Below are positions 1 to 11,299 of a stretch of DNA of 64,000 nucleotides, piece after piece; position 1 is the first letter of the stretch, and each line of letters starts with the position of its first letter. The notes under the pieces are model-generated. The model was not told the origin of the DNA and made no database searches. It worked only from the letters and a program-made list of their open reading frames with translations. Origin of the DNA: Amanita rubescens. Lineage: Eukaryota > Basidiomycota > Agaricomycetes > Agaricales > Amanitaceae. A program made the position numbers and the translations under genes. Where the stretch lies: positions 1,164,968 to 1,228,967 of the forward strand of contig WION01000005.1 of NCBI GenBank assembly GCA_015039365.1, in the 5' to 3' direction.

Positions 1-955
1 TTCGCCGAAAAACAAACCAGTTGGGATTGAGTTGAATAAAACGCGACTGTTCTTGACCAATACCATAGTGAGACGTCAATTAATGCATGACGAAACACAG
101 TGCATGGCTTAAATAGCCTTCACTTTGTAATGGTGTCTCAAGTTTCAACGGAGCGGCTACGCAACAAGTAACGTCATGATCGTCAGCGCCGGCGAAACGA
201 AGATGTTTTGTCACTGCACCACAAACCATTATGCACGTATAAGTAATGAAAAAATCGAACAACAAACTATGATACTCGCGTGAACGGCCTTGGGCAATGG
301 GCGTATGATTATGAATCGGAATCGGAATTGGAAAAACCGGAAACAAACAGGGATAAACATCGCGTCTTGCGCGCTGATCGATCTCGGCAACTCCCCGATC
401 GTGAAAAGACGCGCCTCTTCTCTTGCTCCTCCATCTTGTCGTCGCTAGCCTCTACGCTTTCTCGTCCTCCCCTCTACCTATAGGTCTGGGCAGCAAGCTC
501 GTGTCGCTGCGCTTATCATCCCGTTGGCAAGGGTCCGGCCCGACCTGGCCCGACTTCTGAGCCGTTTTGGGCCTTTCCGCTTTCGAGCATTTCCCCACGC
601 CTCGGAGCTTCCCCAAACGGAAATGCCACGCGAACCCCAAACCAAAGCAAATGAATAAACCCCAGTCAAAAACGATTCTGTGAGAAACAGGCCAAAACCG
701 CGTGGTTCCGTATGCAGCGGGATGGGACGGGTTTCAAACGCTTCTACGCCGTCACAATGTCCGATCTCGTCAAAATTTCCGCTCAACTCATCTCGAAACC
801 GTTTGTCATACAAAGCATGCATTTGCCATTGGAAAATGTACAACCGTCTATTTCCGCTCCTCCCCGCTCGTTCCCGCTCCTCCCGCTCATTCCCGCTCCT
901 CCCCGCTTGCTCCTGCTTCTCTCCGCTCCTCCCCGCCTGTTTCCGCTCACCCTCT
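1..955. other. No convincing gene; low-complexity pyrimidine-rich tract
   Basis: I see no gene that can be supported here. Positions about 850-960 hold a degenerate short tandem repeat built on a CCCGCTCCTC-like unit on the plus strand. It keeps several frames open in both directions and accounts for the overlapping proline/serine-rich and arginine/glycine-rich open frames. A stretch near 300-350 (repeated GAATCGG units) loosely resembles sequence near 19010-19030. Confidence 0.4.
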
Positions 956-2203
956 TCACTCACACCTATCCCTGCTTCCCTCATCGTTCTCCCCATTCTC
1001 CTTGTCATCTTCTATCACTTTTTTCGACGTTGCTTTCGTATTCCCCTTCATCGGGTTTTGCGCCAAGAAGTTGTTGGGCGGACTGGATAGTGACTTGACG
1101 GAAGCTTGCGCTACATAAAGGAAAGAAGTTGTAAATCAAAGAATAACAGGAATATGACTTGAATCCTTACCTCGAGACTGATCAACTTTGTATTCCTGTA
1201 TAACGTAGGTACATATCAATCGAATTACGTCGCCCGTTATCTGACATACCTGTATCTACTAAGTGTCTGGACGAGTCTGTAAGTGCCGCCCAAACCTCAT
1301 TAAACAGTGGTCGTGGATTCCTTTGTTGTTGTGCATCTTCCAGAAATTGATGTTGAAAAGATTCATATTCATATTCGTCAGCCAAGTCTTGCCGTTGTGT
1401 GAATATGACTTACTCGCGGCTGTGTTATACTTAGTGATGCGTTTGATTGCGCTCCCGTTACCAGTTGTCCTAGCTCGCTTTCCATTCGTGTTAGCGTTGG
1501 TATTGTTATTAGTGACGGAAGCCTTAGCTGTACTCTGTCGTATAAGATTTGGTTCGATTGCGTTATTTAACTATAAAGGTTTTTGAGCGTCATCAAATGA
1601 TAATGAAAGTCGGTTTGTAGTGGGAGAGGTGGACATGGGATTCTTGGGAATATTGATCTAAGTGATCCGTATGACTCGTCTTGATGTGAACGACACTTGC
1701 CATTGTCTAGATATCAGCCGATTGTTGAGTCTTATCAGCGGTGGTGTGCGATCTTCTTCAGAAGCCGGAGTCAGAGTGCTGCCGGCTGAAGTTGTCTACA
1801 AAACTCCCAGTTCTCAGAAGACTCGAGGCGACCGTTATCGCCGTGAGAGGGTGGTCGTACTTACCTCTGTTGTTTGACCAGGTGTTTCTGCTTCTCGAGG
1901 AATTGAAGCGTTGTAACTGTCAGCCATGGTTTGTGAATCAGAAGTACTGGTGCCAAAGGTCTTCACTTTTGCTTGTTGCTGGGATGCAGAACCAGCCTCT
2001 GCTTCGTCTTCATCTGTTGGTCTCGGCTTATTGACATCTTTTTCATGTAAGGCCGAGTTTGAAATTGGGTGGCTGTTTAATGCACTGTCAAGAATACGTT
2101 ATGACATAAATCTGGTAGTAGAGTTAAATGAACACACCGAGTTTATGGGCTTAATTATGTGAGAAGGAGACGCTTCCGAGCCTTGTAGAACTTGAGGAGA
2201 CAT
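956..2203 (-). pseudogene. Probable multi-exon hypothetical gene, apparently decayed
   Basis: On the minus strand a start at 2203 (MSPQVLQGSEA...) can be spliced through a GT-AG intron into an acidic Ser/Thr-rich segment (...NKPRPTDEDEAEAG...). A second clean intron (donor GTAAGT, acceptor TTTTGTAG) leads to TTSAGSTLTPASEED. Further downstream frames include an Asn/Thr-rich stretch (VTNNNTNANTNG), an acidic stretch (DEYEYESFQHQFLEDAQ) and a Lys-rich C-terminus ending near 956. The last parts cannot be joined without an in-frame TAG near 1580 and a frame change near 1390. I recognise no domain. Serial exon-like blocks on one strand with good splice sites argue for a real ancestral gene; the breaks argue for decay. 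It could instead be an intact gene whose splicing I have misread. Confidence 0.35.
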
Positions 2204-2613
2204 GCTCGAGAATCAAGATGAGGAATGCCAGTTTGAGAAAAAGCTGCTGATGAATGAGTTAGCCCAAGCTGGACGCGCATATAGGGAGGTTGACCCTAAC
2301 CCCGACTCCGCCCCCGACGACTGATATTCGATCCTTGGGCATTATCAATCCCCCTTGGCATATTCATGCCATTGCCCATTAAATTAGGGTATTCGAGGTG
2401 TTCTATGTGGGTAGCAAAGCGATTGTGAATGGGAGCAGAGAGAAAGATAAAGATACCACGTGACGTGCACATTGATGCGCTTTCGACGCGCCCCAATGCT
2501 GAGTGCATAAATTGGTAAGATATTAATTAAACGGTAATTCTACAAGCCGTTATACTCTCATACAACAATGAAGCCATTTTAGCTACAAACCCTCCTGTTT
2601 ACTGAGCCAATGA
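2204..2613. other. No gene seen
   Basis: AT-richer spacer. It may hold the promoter of the minus-strand gene that starts at 2203. No motif or repeat is strong enough to name. Confidence 0.3.
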
Positions 2614-3087
2614 TCACATTATAGGCTGGTACTCTCCTCCCGGAGTCCCAGTCGCGACCAAGACCACGCCAGCACCATTATCGCAGCCCCAGTCGCCTTT
2701 CCCGCAGTCATCACTGTCATAGAAATAGATTTCATAGTCTAAATCGTCTTCGCTATCATCGCTATTCTCCCCTCGACCGAGTTCGCGGGCGAGGTCAATG
2801 CCAACTTCGTACTTGTCTGCTATAATGGGAATCCAACCACGCTGAGAGTATTCGCAGCGAACCCAGTCAGGAGGAAAGGACTGTATGGCTTCTTTAAGTT
2901 TGGAGTTTGCGCCCATCTGAGGATCGTCATCGACTTTGTGCCAAATGCGCCACTCTTCGAGAACATCCTTGAGCAGCAGAAGAGGGAGACTGAAAAAGAG
3001 ACCTTCTGAGCAACCAGTGGCAGACTTGGCCTCTTGGCCGTCGACAAAGGTAGGACTAACGGATGACAGGAAGAAGGGTGCAGCCAA
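2614..3087 (-). pseudogene. Truncated KNR4/SMI1-like cell-wall regulator fragment
   Basis: The minus-strand frame holds the central part of a fungal KNR4/SMI1 protein. In order it shows a VDGQE motif, GLFFSLPLLLLKDVLEEWR, an acidic PQMGAN helix, SFPPDWVRCEYSQRGWIPI and then IADK..VGIDL, the usual landmarks of the SMI1/KNR4 fold. KNR4 family proteins help coordinate cell-wall synthesis with signalling. The N-terminal part before VDGQE does not match. After the VGIDL strand the expected GQVIVFGRDFD core is absent and the frame runs straight into an acidic Asp/Glu/Ser tail. It therefore covers perhaps a quarter of a normal 500+ residue protein, with an internal deletion. I read it as a dispersed remnant; no intact copy is in the window. 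Confidence 0.6.
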
Positions 3088-3289
3088 GTTGGAGCCCTAT
3101 CTGTGGGATGTCATATTTGAGGGTATCACGGGGATCTGGATATCTGTGGGTGAGCCATGCGCACAGCCTGTTCTAGGTTGTGATAAGAGAAGGATAAGCG
3201 GGAAAGAGGGCGGTGGATGGGTATAGAGCGCCTCTCGAGCAGAATCTCACTATGCATCTACTAAAGTGATGAGCTAGTATGCGATTATA

Positions 3290-3900
3290 GCGAACGCACG
3301 TTCATTTGTACAGAGGTCACTGTTTCTTGTCGAGGACGCAGTATCATTATCGCCAAACTTCTCGTCAATTTCATCATCAGAATCAGCCTTACCATGTTGA
3401 CTTAGATCATCTCCTAGCTCCTCATCCAGTTCATCACCACCTGCGCTGTAGAAATGAGATGGGTTCGTATTGGTAAAGGGGCTCGAGAAGAAAGCCGCGA
3501 TGGACTCTAGGTGCCTCAGGTGTTAGCACACGAGGTGGAAGCAGAAAAGGACTGGGCGCACTCGGAGATAGAAGTGACAGAGGACTAGGTACGTTCGGAG
3601 TTGGAAGCAACGAGGGACTAGGTGTTCGAGGCGACCCGGTTTGGCCAAATGAGATTGTTGTTGAACATGTGTAGAGCGGGGACGAATGCTATCCATTATC
3701 ATCACCGTCTGCATCATGGGGATGAGGTGACTCAGGTGAGGATGTAGGCAGTGTTTGTATTGGTGTAGGTGTCAGGGAAGAGAGCCGTGATGGGCTTGGT
3801 GGTGGTGGGGAATGTACCTGAGGCGTTGGCGCACGAGAAGGGAGCGAAGGAGGACTAGGTGATCGAGGGGACTCGTATTGGTATCGTTCCTTCACGGTTT
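3290..3900 (-). other. Proline-rich/acidic minus-strand coding remnants, internally repeated
   Basis: Two related proline-rich segments lie on the minus strand, one at about 3715-3895 (SPRSPSPPSLPSRAPTPQV) and one at about 3500-3660 (SPRTPSPSLLPTPNVPSP). Each is preceded by a similar nucleotide block (around CATGTTC...). A CTACAG acceptor-like site near 3450 leads into a strongly acidic stretch (GGDELDEELGDDLSQHG). This looks like exons of a repeated, disordered protein. It could be a lineage-specific gene or the disordered flank of a KNR4-like gene. No continuous model can be built. Confidence 0.3.
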
Positions 3901-4505
3901 GTACCAGATCAGGCTGCTCTGGAACATGTGTAGAGCATGGACGGACGCTCCTGCTCTATACCTCGGTCAAGACAAGACTAATGTGATCATATCAAGCACA
4001 TACCATATTGCTAGGTGCACGAGGAGGGCTGAGTCCGGGTTACAGCAAGCTGTACATGGCTCTGAAACTGCCAAGTCGTGCTGCTCGGCAAGTAGGAGAT
4101 GTTTATGGCGTAATTACTATGTCCTTGGTTGCACCCATTGACCGCCTTCTACAGAACTTCTGTGGAGGCAGCAGTTGGAACGTTGAGTTCATGTGTGGAC
4201 TTAGCAGATTTCGCGCCAGGTGTGTAACGTGTAAAATCCATTGCATGACGTGCCAGTACAAGCGTGTAAAAACGTCGAACTACGGAGTTGCGCGGGTTGG
4301 CGCGGCTGGGGTGCTGTTTTGCACTGTTTTGCACGGACCCGTGCGGGCTACCCATGGACCATTTTTGACTGGGTGAACTTTGAAAAGGAAAAACACACAA
4401 CTCGAATAGCGAGAGATCTATATAATCTCGAGCCTCTCTCACTGTCAATTGAGAAAAGCCCTACAAAGAGCTTATAGTAATACTAGAACTACGCTACTGT
4501 TGTAA
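3901..4505. other. No gene recognised
   Basis: Several short open frames exist on both strands but none shows recognisable composition or splice structure. Around 4310-4360 there is a GC-rich block with repeated TTTTGCAC. The right edge, at about 4505, is where similarity to the second segmental copy (about 11905) begins. Confidence 0.3.
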
Positions 4506-4636
4506 CGGCTGGAGGTCACGGGTTATCCCGATAAAAATAGTAGGCGCCCGTTGTCCTCTTTAGTCCAACATGGTCGGATTCCTCGTGTTCGTTCTATCGA
4601 CAAGTCTTTGCGAATGTGCTAATAATTTCGAAACAG

Positions 4637-7600
4637 TGACGCAAGATCATCGATTACGATAACAAGTGACTGGGCATACATATCTACCATCACCAAATAC
4701 TGACCATCGCCTTTGCAGTTGTTGAAGCGGTGAATCTGTCATGTCCCGCCCTTTCTAGACAACAAAGCAGGGTCGAAATTGTCATTGGTGGCAAACGTTA
4801 CCGTACGGAGAGCGTCAAATTGAAGAAAGAAAAGAATGCCCGATGGGACTCCAAATTGCACATGTGAGCCTTCATCTATCCTGTTAGTAACGTTTAACTC
4901 ACGTTTCGGAGCCCATTCTTGGACAACTCATCAAAACTCACAATCGCTATATTACACGATAGCCGTTTCGGGGACAAGTGCCTTGCCAAGATTGACATTG
5001 AATTGGGGCATCTTTTTAAGCTTCAATATTCGCAACCGAATGAATGCAAGTAACATCCAGCTGTTGATTGGTCATACCAATGTTGAAAACTTGACAATTT
5101 AGGTGTATTCTGTCCTTGGTCGATAGGAATGGAAATCCGAGCCCGGCCAAGCTATCCGTTCGAATAACGCAAGATTCAGCGTCTGCGGTTGCAGGCGATG
5201 CGCTGAAGCAAACCAAAACGTCTGCCCAAAAGCTCTCCCAGCCCATCGTCTCCGATGTGTCTGGCGCTTTTACCAATATTTCAGACACCGTGTCAAATCA
5301 ACAGAACCTAGTAACATCGTTCAATTCTCTTATGAAGAAATTCGAACCACTGGTTAAGATCGCAGATGAAGTTGCAAAGGTTCGTCTTCTGTATCTTCTC
5401 CTTCATTGGACGATCTGAATTGATTATTTTTTCAAAAGATCCATCCTTATGTCAATGTCGCGTGGCAGGTGCTTTCTGCCGGAATGAAGGTGAGTTAACT
5501 CGATTATTCTGGTCCTTTTCTTCATACGCATCTATTCGATCAGATGGTGCAAGCACAACAAGCTCGGGATGTGAAGATTCTAGATCTCGTCAGAGCGATG
5601 GAGAATACCTACTCGTTTGTGGTTTCCGCCGACGAACTGAAGAGCCACCCTGTTCTTCAAGACATCATGGAAGAAATACTGAAGCAAACGATTGAATGCG
5701 GGTATTTCATTCAAAATTATACACGACGCAACTTTGGAAGTACGTGGTATGCTCTTTGAAACATGATAGCGGTTTTATTGAAGGTCGACCAGACAGTGTC
5801 ATTGTTCATCCTTTTACCGACGTCGACCATCAGATAGCTAAATTCTGCACTGCGTTCGCGGGTCTTCGGGAAAATTTCGATTCAAGACTTTTGCTGACGA
5901 CGACCTTGTTGGTGTCCTCCGTCGATATGATAGGTGCGTGTCCATACACTTTCAGACATTTTACTTGTCTCATGACTTCCACCTAGCACGTCTTCAATTG
6001 CTGAAACCAGAGGATATGGACGAATACAATCGCACTCCTTGTCTTGAGAATACGAGGCGCAACGTCATTAACGACATTAAAAAGTGGATCGCGGATGACT
6101 CGAACGAGGGAAAGAAGGTTTTGTGGGTATACGGCATGGCCGGGACGGGGAAGAGTACTCTGTCGACTACAATCGCACAGATCACGCGTGGGTTCCACCG
6201 CTTGGGCGCTTTCTTTTTTTTCAACCGTGATATACCACAAAGGAACTTTGCAACATTGATCAGAACGCTCGCATTTCGGCTTGCCATGTTCGATGCTCGC
6301 TTCGGTGCTACAATCTCGCGGGTGGTGACAAATTACGACAATATGGCTGGAATGCCTCTGGAGTTTCAATTCGAAAATTTGCTGTCAGCTAACGCCCTGG
6401 AATCTGTGGAATGGTCCGGAGGACCAATTGTTTTGATTATTGATGCTTTGGACGAGTGCGGAAGTGAAACAGATCGCAAGATCTTAATGCAGGTTCTGTC
6501 AAAGGGCTTTTCTGATCTCCCTTCCTTCATTCGAATTATGGTTGTCAGCCGGCATGAACCAGACATTCAGCGCGCACTAGGATCCCATTCCCATGTGCGC
6601 CCGTACCCTCTGGACATTGATTCTGTGACAAACAAAGATGATGTTTCGAAATTTATTCGACATCGGTTGGAGGAAATACGTATAAAGGATGGATACTTAG
6701 GTGATCATTGGCCCGGCAACGACAAAATCGCTCCCTAGCCAACGGTGCAGGTGGCCTATTCATATGGGCATCAACTGCATGTTTGTATATCGAGAGCTAT
6801 GATCCCGATCGACGGCTTTCCGAGCTCGTTAACAAGCAGCCAGAGGGTAGTTCTGGACCGTTTGCACAGCTGGACAGCCTTTATGAAACAGGTCTACAAT
6901 CCGCCGATTTGTGGAATGACCGATCATTCCGCTCGGACTGCTGCAACATACTAGGTGTGATCCTATGTGCGCGAGTCCCCCTGTCGTGTTCTGTCATTGA
7001 TGCTCTCCTCACGCTACCTCAAAACATGCCATCTTTCAAATCAGTCTCTCGCCTGAGATGTGTTCTTGACGTCAGCGAAACAGAGCGGATCCGTATCCTT
7101 CATCCCTCGTTCTACGACTATCTATCGGAACGGTGCAGAGACAAGCCTTGGTTCATCGACCTCGAACGTCATAACAAAGAACTCGCCATTCGCTGCATCA
7201 AACTTCTGGACAAAGAATTACGAGAAAATATCTGCGACATGACGCTTCCATATCTGAGCCGGAAAAATACCCTAGATGAGGCTATATCCTATGCGTGTAA
7301 ATTCTGGATAGAACATACCTGTCTTGTTTCAGACGTTACGGACGATATTGTAAATCAAACGTATGTTTTCTTGGTGAAGCATCTACTGCATTGGATGGAG
7401 GCAATGGCGATATTGAACTCCCATGACCAAACAATTCGATCGATTCACAATCTCATGGAGTGGCTCCGGGTTCGTCCTCCAATATGCGTAATGGGAGCTT
7501 TCCACTCACGTTTTCATACAGAAATCATCGCTAAGCCATACGGACCTCCACCAGCTTCTTTATGACGGTCACAGGTTTGCACAGTACTTCGCAAACACCA

Positions 7601-8328
7601 TCAAGGAGCACCCACTGTTGCTTTACACAACAGCCTTACCATTCACTCCAACAAATACGAGCATCTTCAAGAAATTTTATCACAGCGGCCTGCCAAAAGT
7701 TGTTTGTGGTGTGGACAAGATGTGGTCTCCAGAGTTAATCCAGCTCCAAGGCCACGGTGACTCGATTCGTTCCGTCGCATTCTCGCCTGATGGATCAAAA
7801 ATCATCTCGGGGTCAGATGACAAGACCATTCGAGTTTGGGATGCAAGCACTGGCGTCGAGATCCTCCCACCCTTTCGAGGCCACGATGACTGGATTTGTT
7901 CCGTCGCATTCTCGCCTGATGGATCCAAAATCATCTCAGTGTCAAATGACAAGACCATTCGAGTTTGGGATGCAAGCACTGGTGTCGATATGCTCCCACC
8001 CCTTCGAGGCCATGATGACTGGATTCGTTCCGTCGCATTCTCGCCTGATGGATCCAAAATATCGGGGTCAGATGATCAGTCCATTCGAGTTTGGGATGCA
8101 AGCACTGGCATTGTGTTACCGCATCCACAAATAGCAGCTGGTGATACCCCTAGGCATGCAATGGATGAACTGATGATAGGTGGGTGGATCACAAATATCA
8201 ATACCGGCAGGTATATGGGAGCACTTCCTGTCGGTGCATCCTTTCATTCTGGGCAAGTTCATGGGTCTACTTACGTTGGATGGACGGCGGGATATAAACT
8301 TGTGCTTATTCATTTCCCTGAGCAATAG
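4637..8328 (+). pseudogene. C2-helical-NACHT-WD40 STAND receptor (NLR), left copy, broken
   Basis: Spliced by comparison with the right copy, it reads as follows. A C2-like N-terminus (ITITIVEAVNLS, then SSKLTIAILHD). A helical region (MVQAQQARDVKILDLVRAM). A NACHT ATPase with Walker A GMAGTGKST near 6134 and Walker B IVLIIDALDECG near 6426. A helical second half and only three WD40 repeats, then a conserved tail ending IHFPEQ. Three lesions separate it from a working gene. The short first exon that supplies the ATG in the right copy lies in a region deleted here, near 4606. A 1-bp deletion near 6733 changes frame just after the NACHT core and creates a TAG. The repeat array is contracted. 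The frame break near 7470-7521 is not a lesion: both copies share a 52-bp GT-AG intron there. The right copy is the better reference. Confidence 0.85.
7741..8115 (+). repeat. WD40-coding tandem repeat, 3 units of 129 bp
   Basis: Three units of the same 43-residue WD40 repeat found thirteen times in the right receptor, with GHD..I.SVAFSPDGSKI and IRVWDASTG landmarks. Unit 3 lacks one codon in the KIISGS segment. Units differ mainly at the residues after GHD and before the IRVW strand. Confidence 0.9.
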
Positions 8329-9104
8329 AAATCACCTCTTGATAGATTGGCGTTCATGTATTAGGGCCATACATCATGTACTTATCATCGTAGTAGGGGC
8401 CGCCAAGCGGCGGATCCATTTTCTCATGTTCAAGTAGTGTTGGCAAAGCTCCTGGATCTCTCTGTGCGCAGATACCTGGGTATGGGGTTTCTACATATAT
8501 ATCAAGCGGCATGAGTAGGTCCAGGCTAATCGTAAGAGAATAAATTTGAATAATAGACTGCAATCCACGTCATTAAGGCCCATCAATTACCATAGATGAA
8601 AGTAAGATGATGACAGCAAAAAACCCGGCCTAGAACAAAAGAGATGTACTATTACTTCAAGGCAAGCCGCAGGGATAGCCTTCCTCCTTAACCCGCTGCC
8701 ACTCCCGGAACTCGTCCCACTCACTCTCTTCACTCGACGTTCTCCTTTTGTTTGCCTGTGCCTTTGTCATCGACGATGAGTAACATTAGTTGTTGGGGGA
8801 AGGAGGCGGAGTACCGCAGTTCCAGCACATGCTGAACGACATCCAGTGGTGGATGCGCTTGGGGGATAGTATAATGATCGCAGTGCGTTGGACGATGGGA
8901 CCGTATAGACCACATCGATTTTTGCTTAAGCATTTGCGGTTGCGTTGACTTTTTGGTTGAGGAGAGTAGTTTGAGAAGCGGGCGAAGGGTGGCAGGAAGA
9001 GGAAGGGAAGCCGACGAGAATAGTGCCAGTTGTAGATGTTCGAACCTATACTGCCACCGATGTTTCTTCAAATCACGGCTGAAAATGGTGATTGAAATCG
9101 AATC
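8329..9104. other. Duplicated receptor 3' flank, no gene recognised
   Basis: It is similar to 17114-17780 in the right copy. An extended minus-strand open frame occurs in both copies (here about 8730-9152), but its sequence resembles no family I know and is not well conserved as protein. The flank may contain the receptor 3' UTR and the 3' region of the SNX4 relic. Confidence 0.35.
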
Positions 9105-9189
9105 CATTCTCATGACACTGAACGATAAACAACTCGACACAATACTCTTCACCGCCCATTAATTGTCGCCGTCGAATCCCTCCTCACAG

Positions 9190-10610
9190 TCTATCCTTCG
9201 CCAGCACCAGCGCCGCCCCCACCCCCACTTTCTCCATCCCCCAAAGGCAGAGGCGGCCGATTAGGAATCTTCTCAATCTCCTTCGCGTCCTCCCACGCGT
9301 CCTCCCACGTCTCCAAATTCTTCCATCGCACATTAGCAAACCAAAAAAAAGCCGCACCGCCGACACACCTTTTTCGCCCAATCCCGATAGCTCCGATACA
9401 CATCTCTCTCAAATCCGCGACTGAACTGGTCCAGATCAGCTTGTATGGCGGTACACGAATACTTGAGATCTGCAGCTGACAAATGGAGCGCTTCTTCCAG
9501 CTCCGGGCGCGATATATGTAGTCAGTTAACGGCAGCGATGACAACAAGTGTAAGAACTCCTCACCTGAGCGATCGTCTCTCGCGTCTTGGTGATTCCAGT
9601 GAATAAGACCTCGCAGCGGTGGGCGATTTGGAAAGAGGTGCATCCTCCGAGTGCTGCGGTTCTGCAGTTTCCGCTGTGGTGTCCTCCGCCGCAATCGCAG
9701 ACATGATCGGTTCAGATGGCTCAGCTTGCTCCCCGCTATCTGATTCGCTCGGGCTGTTCATCTTTGGAACCGCAACGCTCGAAGGAAGACTAGGGGATAG
9801 ACTCGTCACGCCCCTCCCCCTCTCCAACGCCTCTTCCAATCTCTGCGCCTCCTTTTCGCTCTTTTCCAGTTCCTCCAGCGGCTCTGCCCAGTTTTGCTCG
9901 AGTTCCTGGAGCTGCAGTCGCGTGGGTTAATAGCAGCTAAAGTACGTAAAATAGGGAGTTCTTACCCGTTTGGTGCTGCAGATGTAGGTAGCGTCTACAG
10001 CTTACCCTGTCTTTTCGATCCATTTCGTCCGACTCGTTCAAGCTGAACCCGATGAGCGCCGCACACAAGTCGGAATGGTCCTAACATAATCTTTGTTCGT
10101 CCGGTGAGCACAGGTATACTGTCCATACAGCGGACTTACCAGACCAGCGTTTCGAGTGAATTTCTCCATTGGGTCGCTGATGTGACTGGCAAACTTGAGC
10201 GTGAAAGCCTCCGAGTCGAGGAAACGTTGATCAGGGTTGCGAAGGGGGTGTGCAGTGGAGGATTGGATAGGACGGCGTAGGCTGGTGAGGCATTAGGATC
10301 GATAGGGTTGTGAGAGGGAGCTTCTTGGGCAAAACGGACAAAGGGGGCGAGTCTAATCATCAGCGAGTGAGTTTAATGCAATGGGAGAGGATCGTACCGA
10401 TGAGACTGCTCCGTCCAAGAAGCGATGAAAGACAATGGGGCGCATTGCGAGACGGTTGAGAAAGGTCCATAACATGCTCCTGCGAGCAATCATGGCAGTG
10501 TCCTTGCCTGTTTGACGGCATAGTCGCTGATGGACTGCTTTGAGGGGATGGGAGGCGGGTAGAGCTTGACGAGTGAAACTCGAATTCGGAGCCGAGTGTC
10601 AGAGTAGATC
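9190..10610 (-). pseudogene. SNX4: SNX4/ATG24-like sorting nexin, decayed, left copy
   Basis: Minus-strand fragments fall in the order expected for fungal Snx4 (PX then BAR), a sorting nexin of endosomal recycling and selective autophagy. PX end: SKQSISDYAVKQ near 10530. BAR: NPDQRFLDSEAFTLKFASHI near 10200, IGFSLNESDE near 10050, WAEPLEELEKSEKEAQRLEE near 9870, GITKTRETIAQ near 9570, LEEALHLSAADLKYS near 9500, then WKNLETWEDAWEDAKEIEKI near 9300. These sit in different frames, and helix residues between FSRGFERDVYR and WKNLE are scrambled by indels. No full reading frame exists. Part of the frame change is explained by introns, but the PX domain is mostly missing. It lies tail-to-tail with the receptor, as in the right copy. 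Confidence 0.75.
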
Positions 10611-10620
10611 TATCGCAGTG

Positions 10621-11299
10621 GGACCGATCAACAAACCATGTGGCGGTTACGGATCGGAATTACCAGGCATAACAATACCAAACACCACTTCCGGCCCCGG
10701 CTTTCCAATAATACCGACGACTCCCACATCAAAATATTTGCTTTCATTCGAACCGTTGAAGCGCAGGAATCGGTAACGCTCATCCTGTGACAGTCCTGAG
10801 TCGGCCGATCGTGCCGAAGATTGTCTCGGCCTGTGAATCAACCGCCAACTTTTATATGTGAAAATTGTTGATCGGTTCGTCGAACGCGATGATCGTGTTG
10901 CGGTCAGAAGGACATATTCCCTCGCTATACCTTTAGTTCCATCGCCGTTTCGAATCCTGCAACAACCCAACCATTTCCAATTCAAAGGGTTCAAACCCCG
11001 GCTCAACAACGTTCACCGCCTCGACGGTTACCGCGACTGCCTCTGCTTGCTCTCTGCCAGGCTGACAAACTCGAACCTCTCTCGCGAGCATTGGAAGGTG
11101 TTGGAGATTAACACCTACTAGGACAAATAACCTCAGTCAGACACGAATGCTTGGTCATTCAACGACGGGCCTGGAGGGACCATTCTCTTCTGTATCGAGC
11201 GCCGTCTGCCGGACTCTTCCACGAAAGGCCATCATAGGACGCGGCTCGGCAAACCGCTCACGGATTGAACCCGCTCCTCATAGCAACATCGATTCTGAC
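10621..11299. other. No gene recognised between the two segmental copies
   Basis: Unique spacer. Two moderately long open frames exist (about 10647-11009 minus and 10858-11121 plus). The minus one contains a protein-like run (RFLRFNGSNESKYFDVGVVG), but I cannot connect either to a family or to convincing splice sites. The plus one could be upstream exons of the gene ending at 11839. Confidence 0.3.

Larger units (their letters stand above)
4505..10620 (+). repeat. Segmental duplication, left copy (receptor plus SNX4 relic)
   Basis: This block aligns collinearly with about 11905-18860. Shared landmarks are the CACGGGTTATCC and GTAGGCGCCCGTTGTCC leader, all receptor introns, the 3' flank (GGATAGNCTTCCTCC) and the SNX4 pseudogene down to GACGAGTGAAACTCGAATTCGGAG. 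Differences are a deletion at the receptor start, ten fewer WD40 units, and opposite orientation of about 440 bp in the SNX4 part. Boundaries were estimated by eye. Confidence 0.85.

Noticed and set aside
478..1118. Overlapping open frames on both strands of 130-176 codons
   Set aside because: They follow the low-complexity C/T-rich repeat and share no features of real exons.
4008..4448. Open frames on both strands before the left receptor
   Set aside because: No codon bias, splice structure or similarity between the strands' products and known families.
8730..9152. Minus-strand 140-codon frame shared by both segmental copies
   Set aside because: Frame and residues are poorly kept between the copies (113 codons, shifted ends), and no domain is visible, so it is not listed as a gene.
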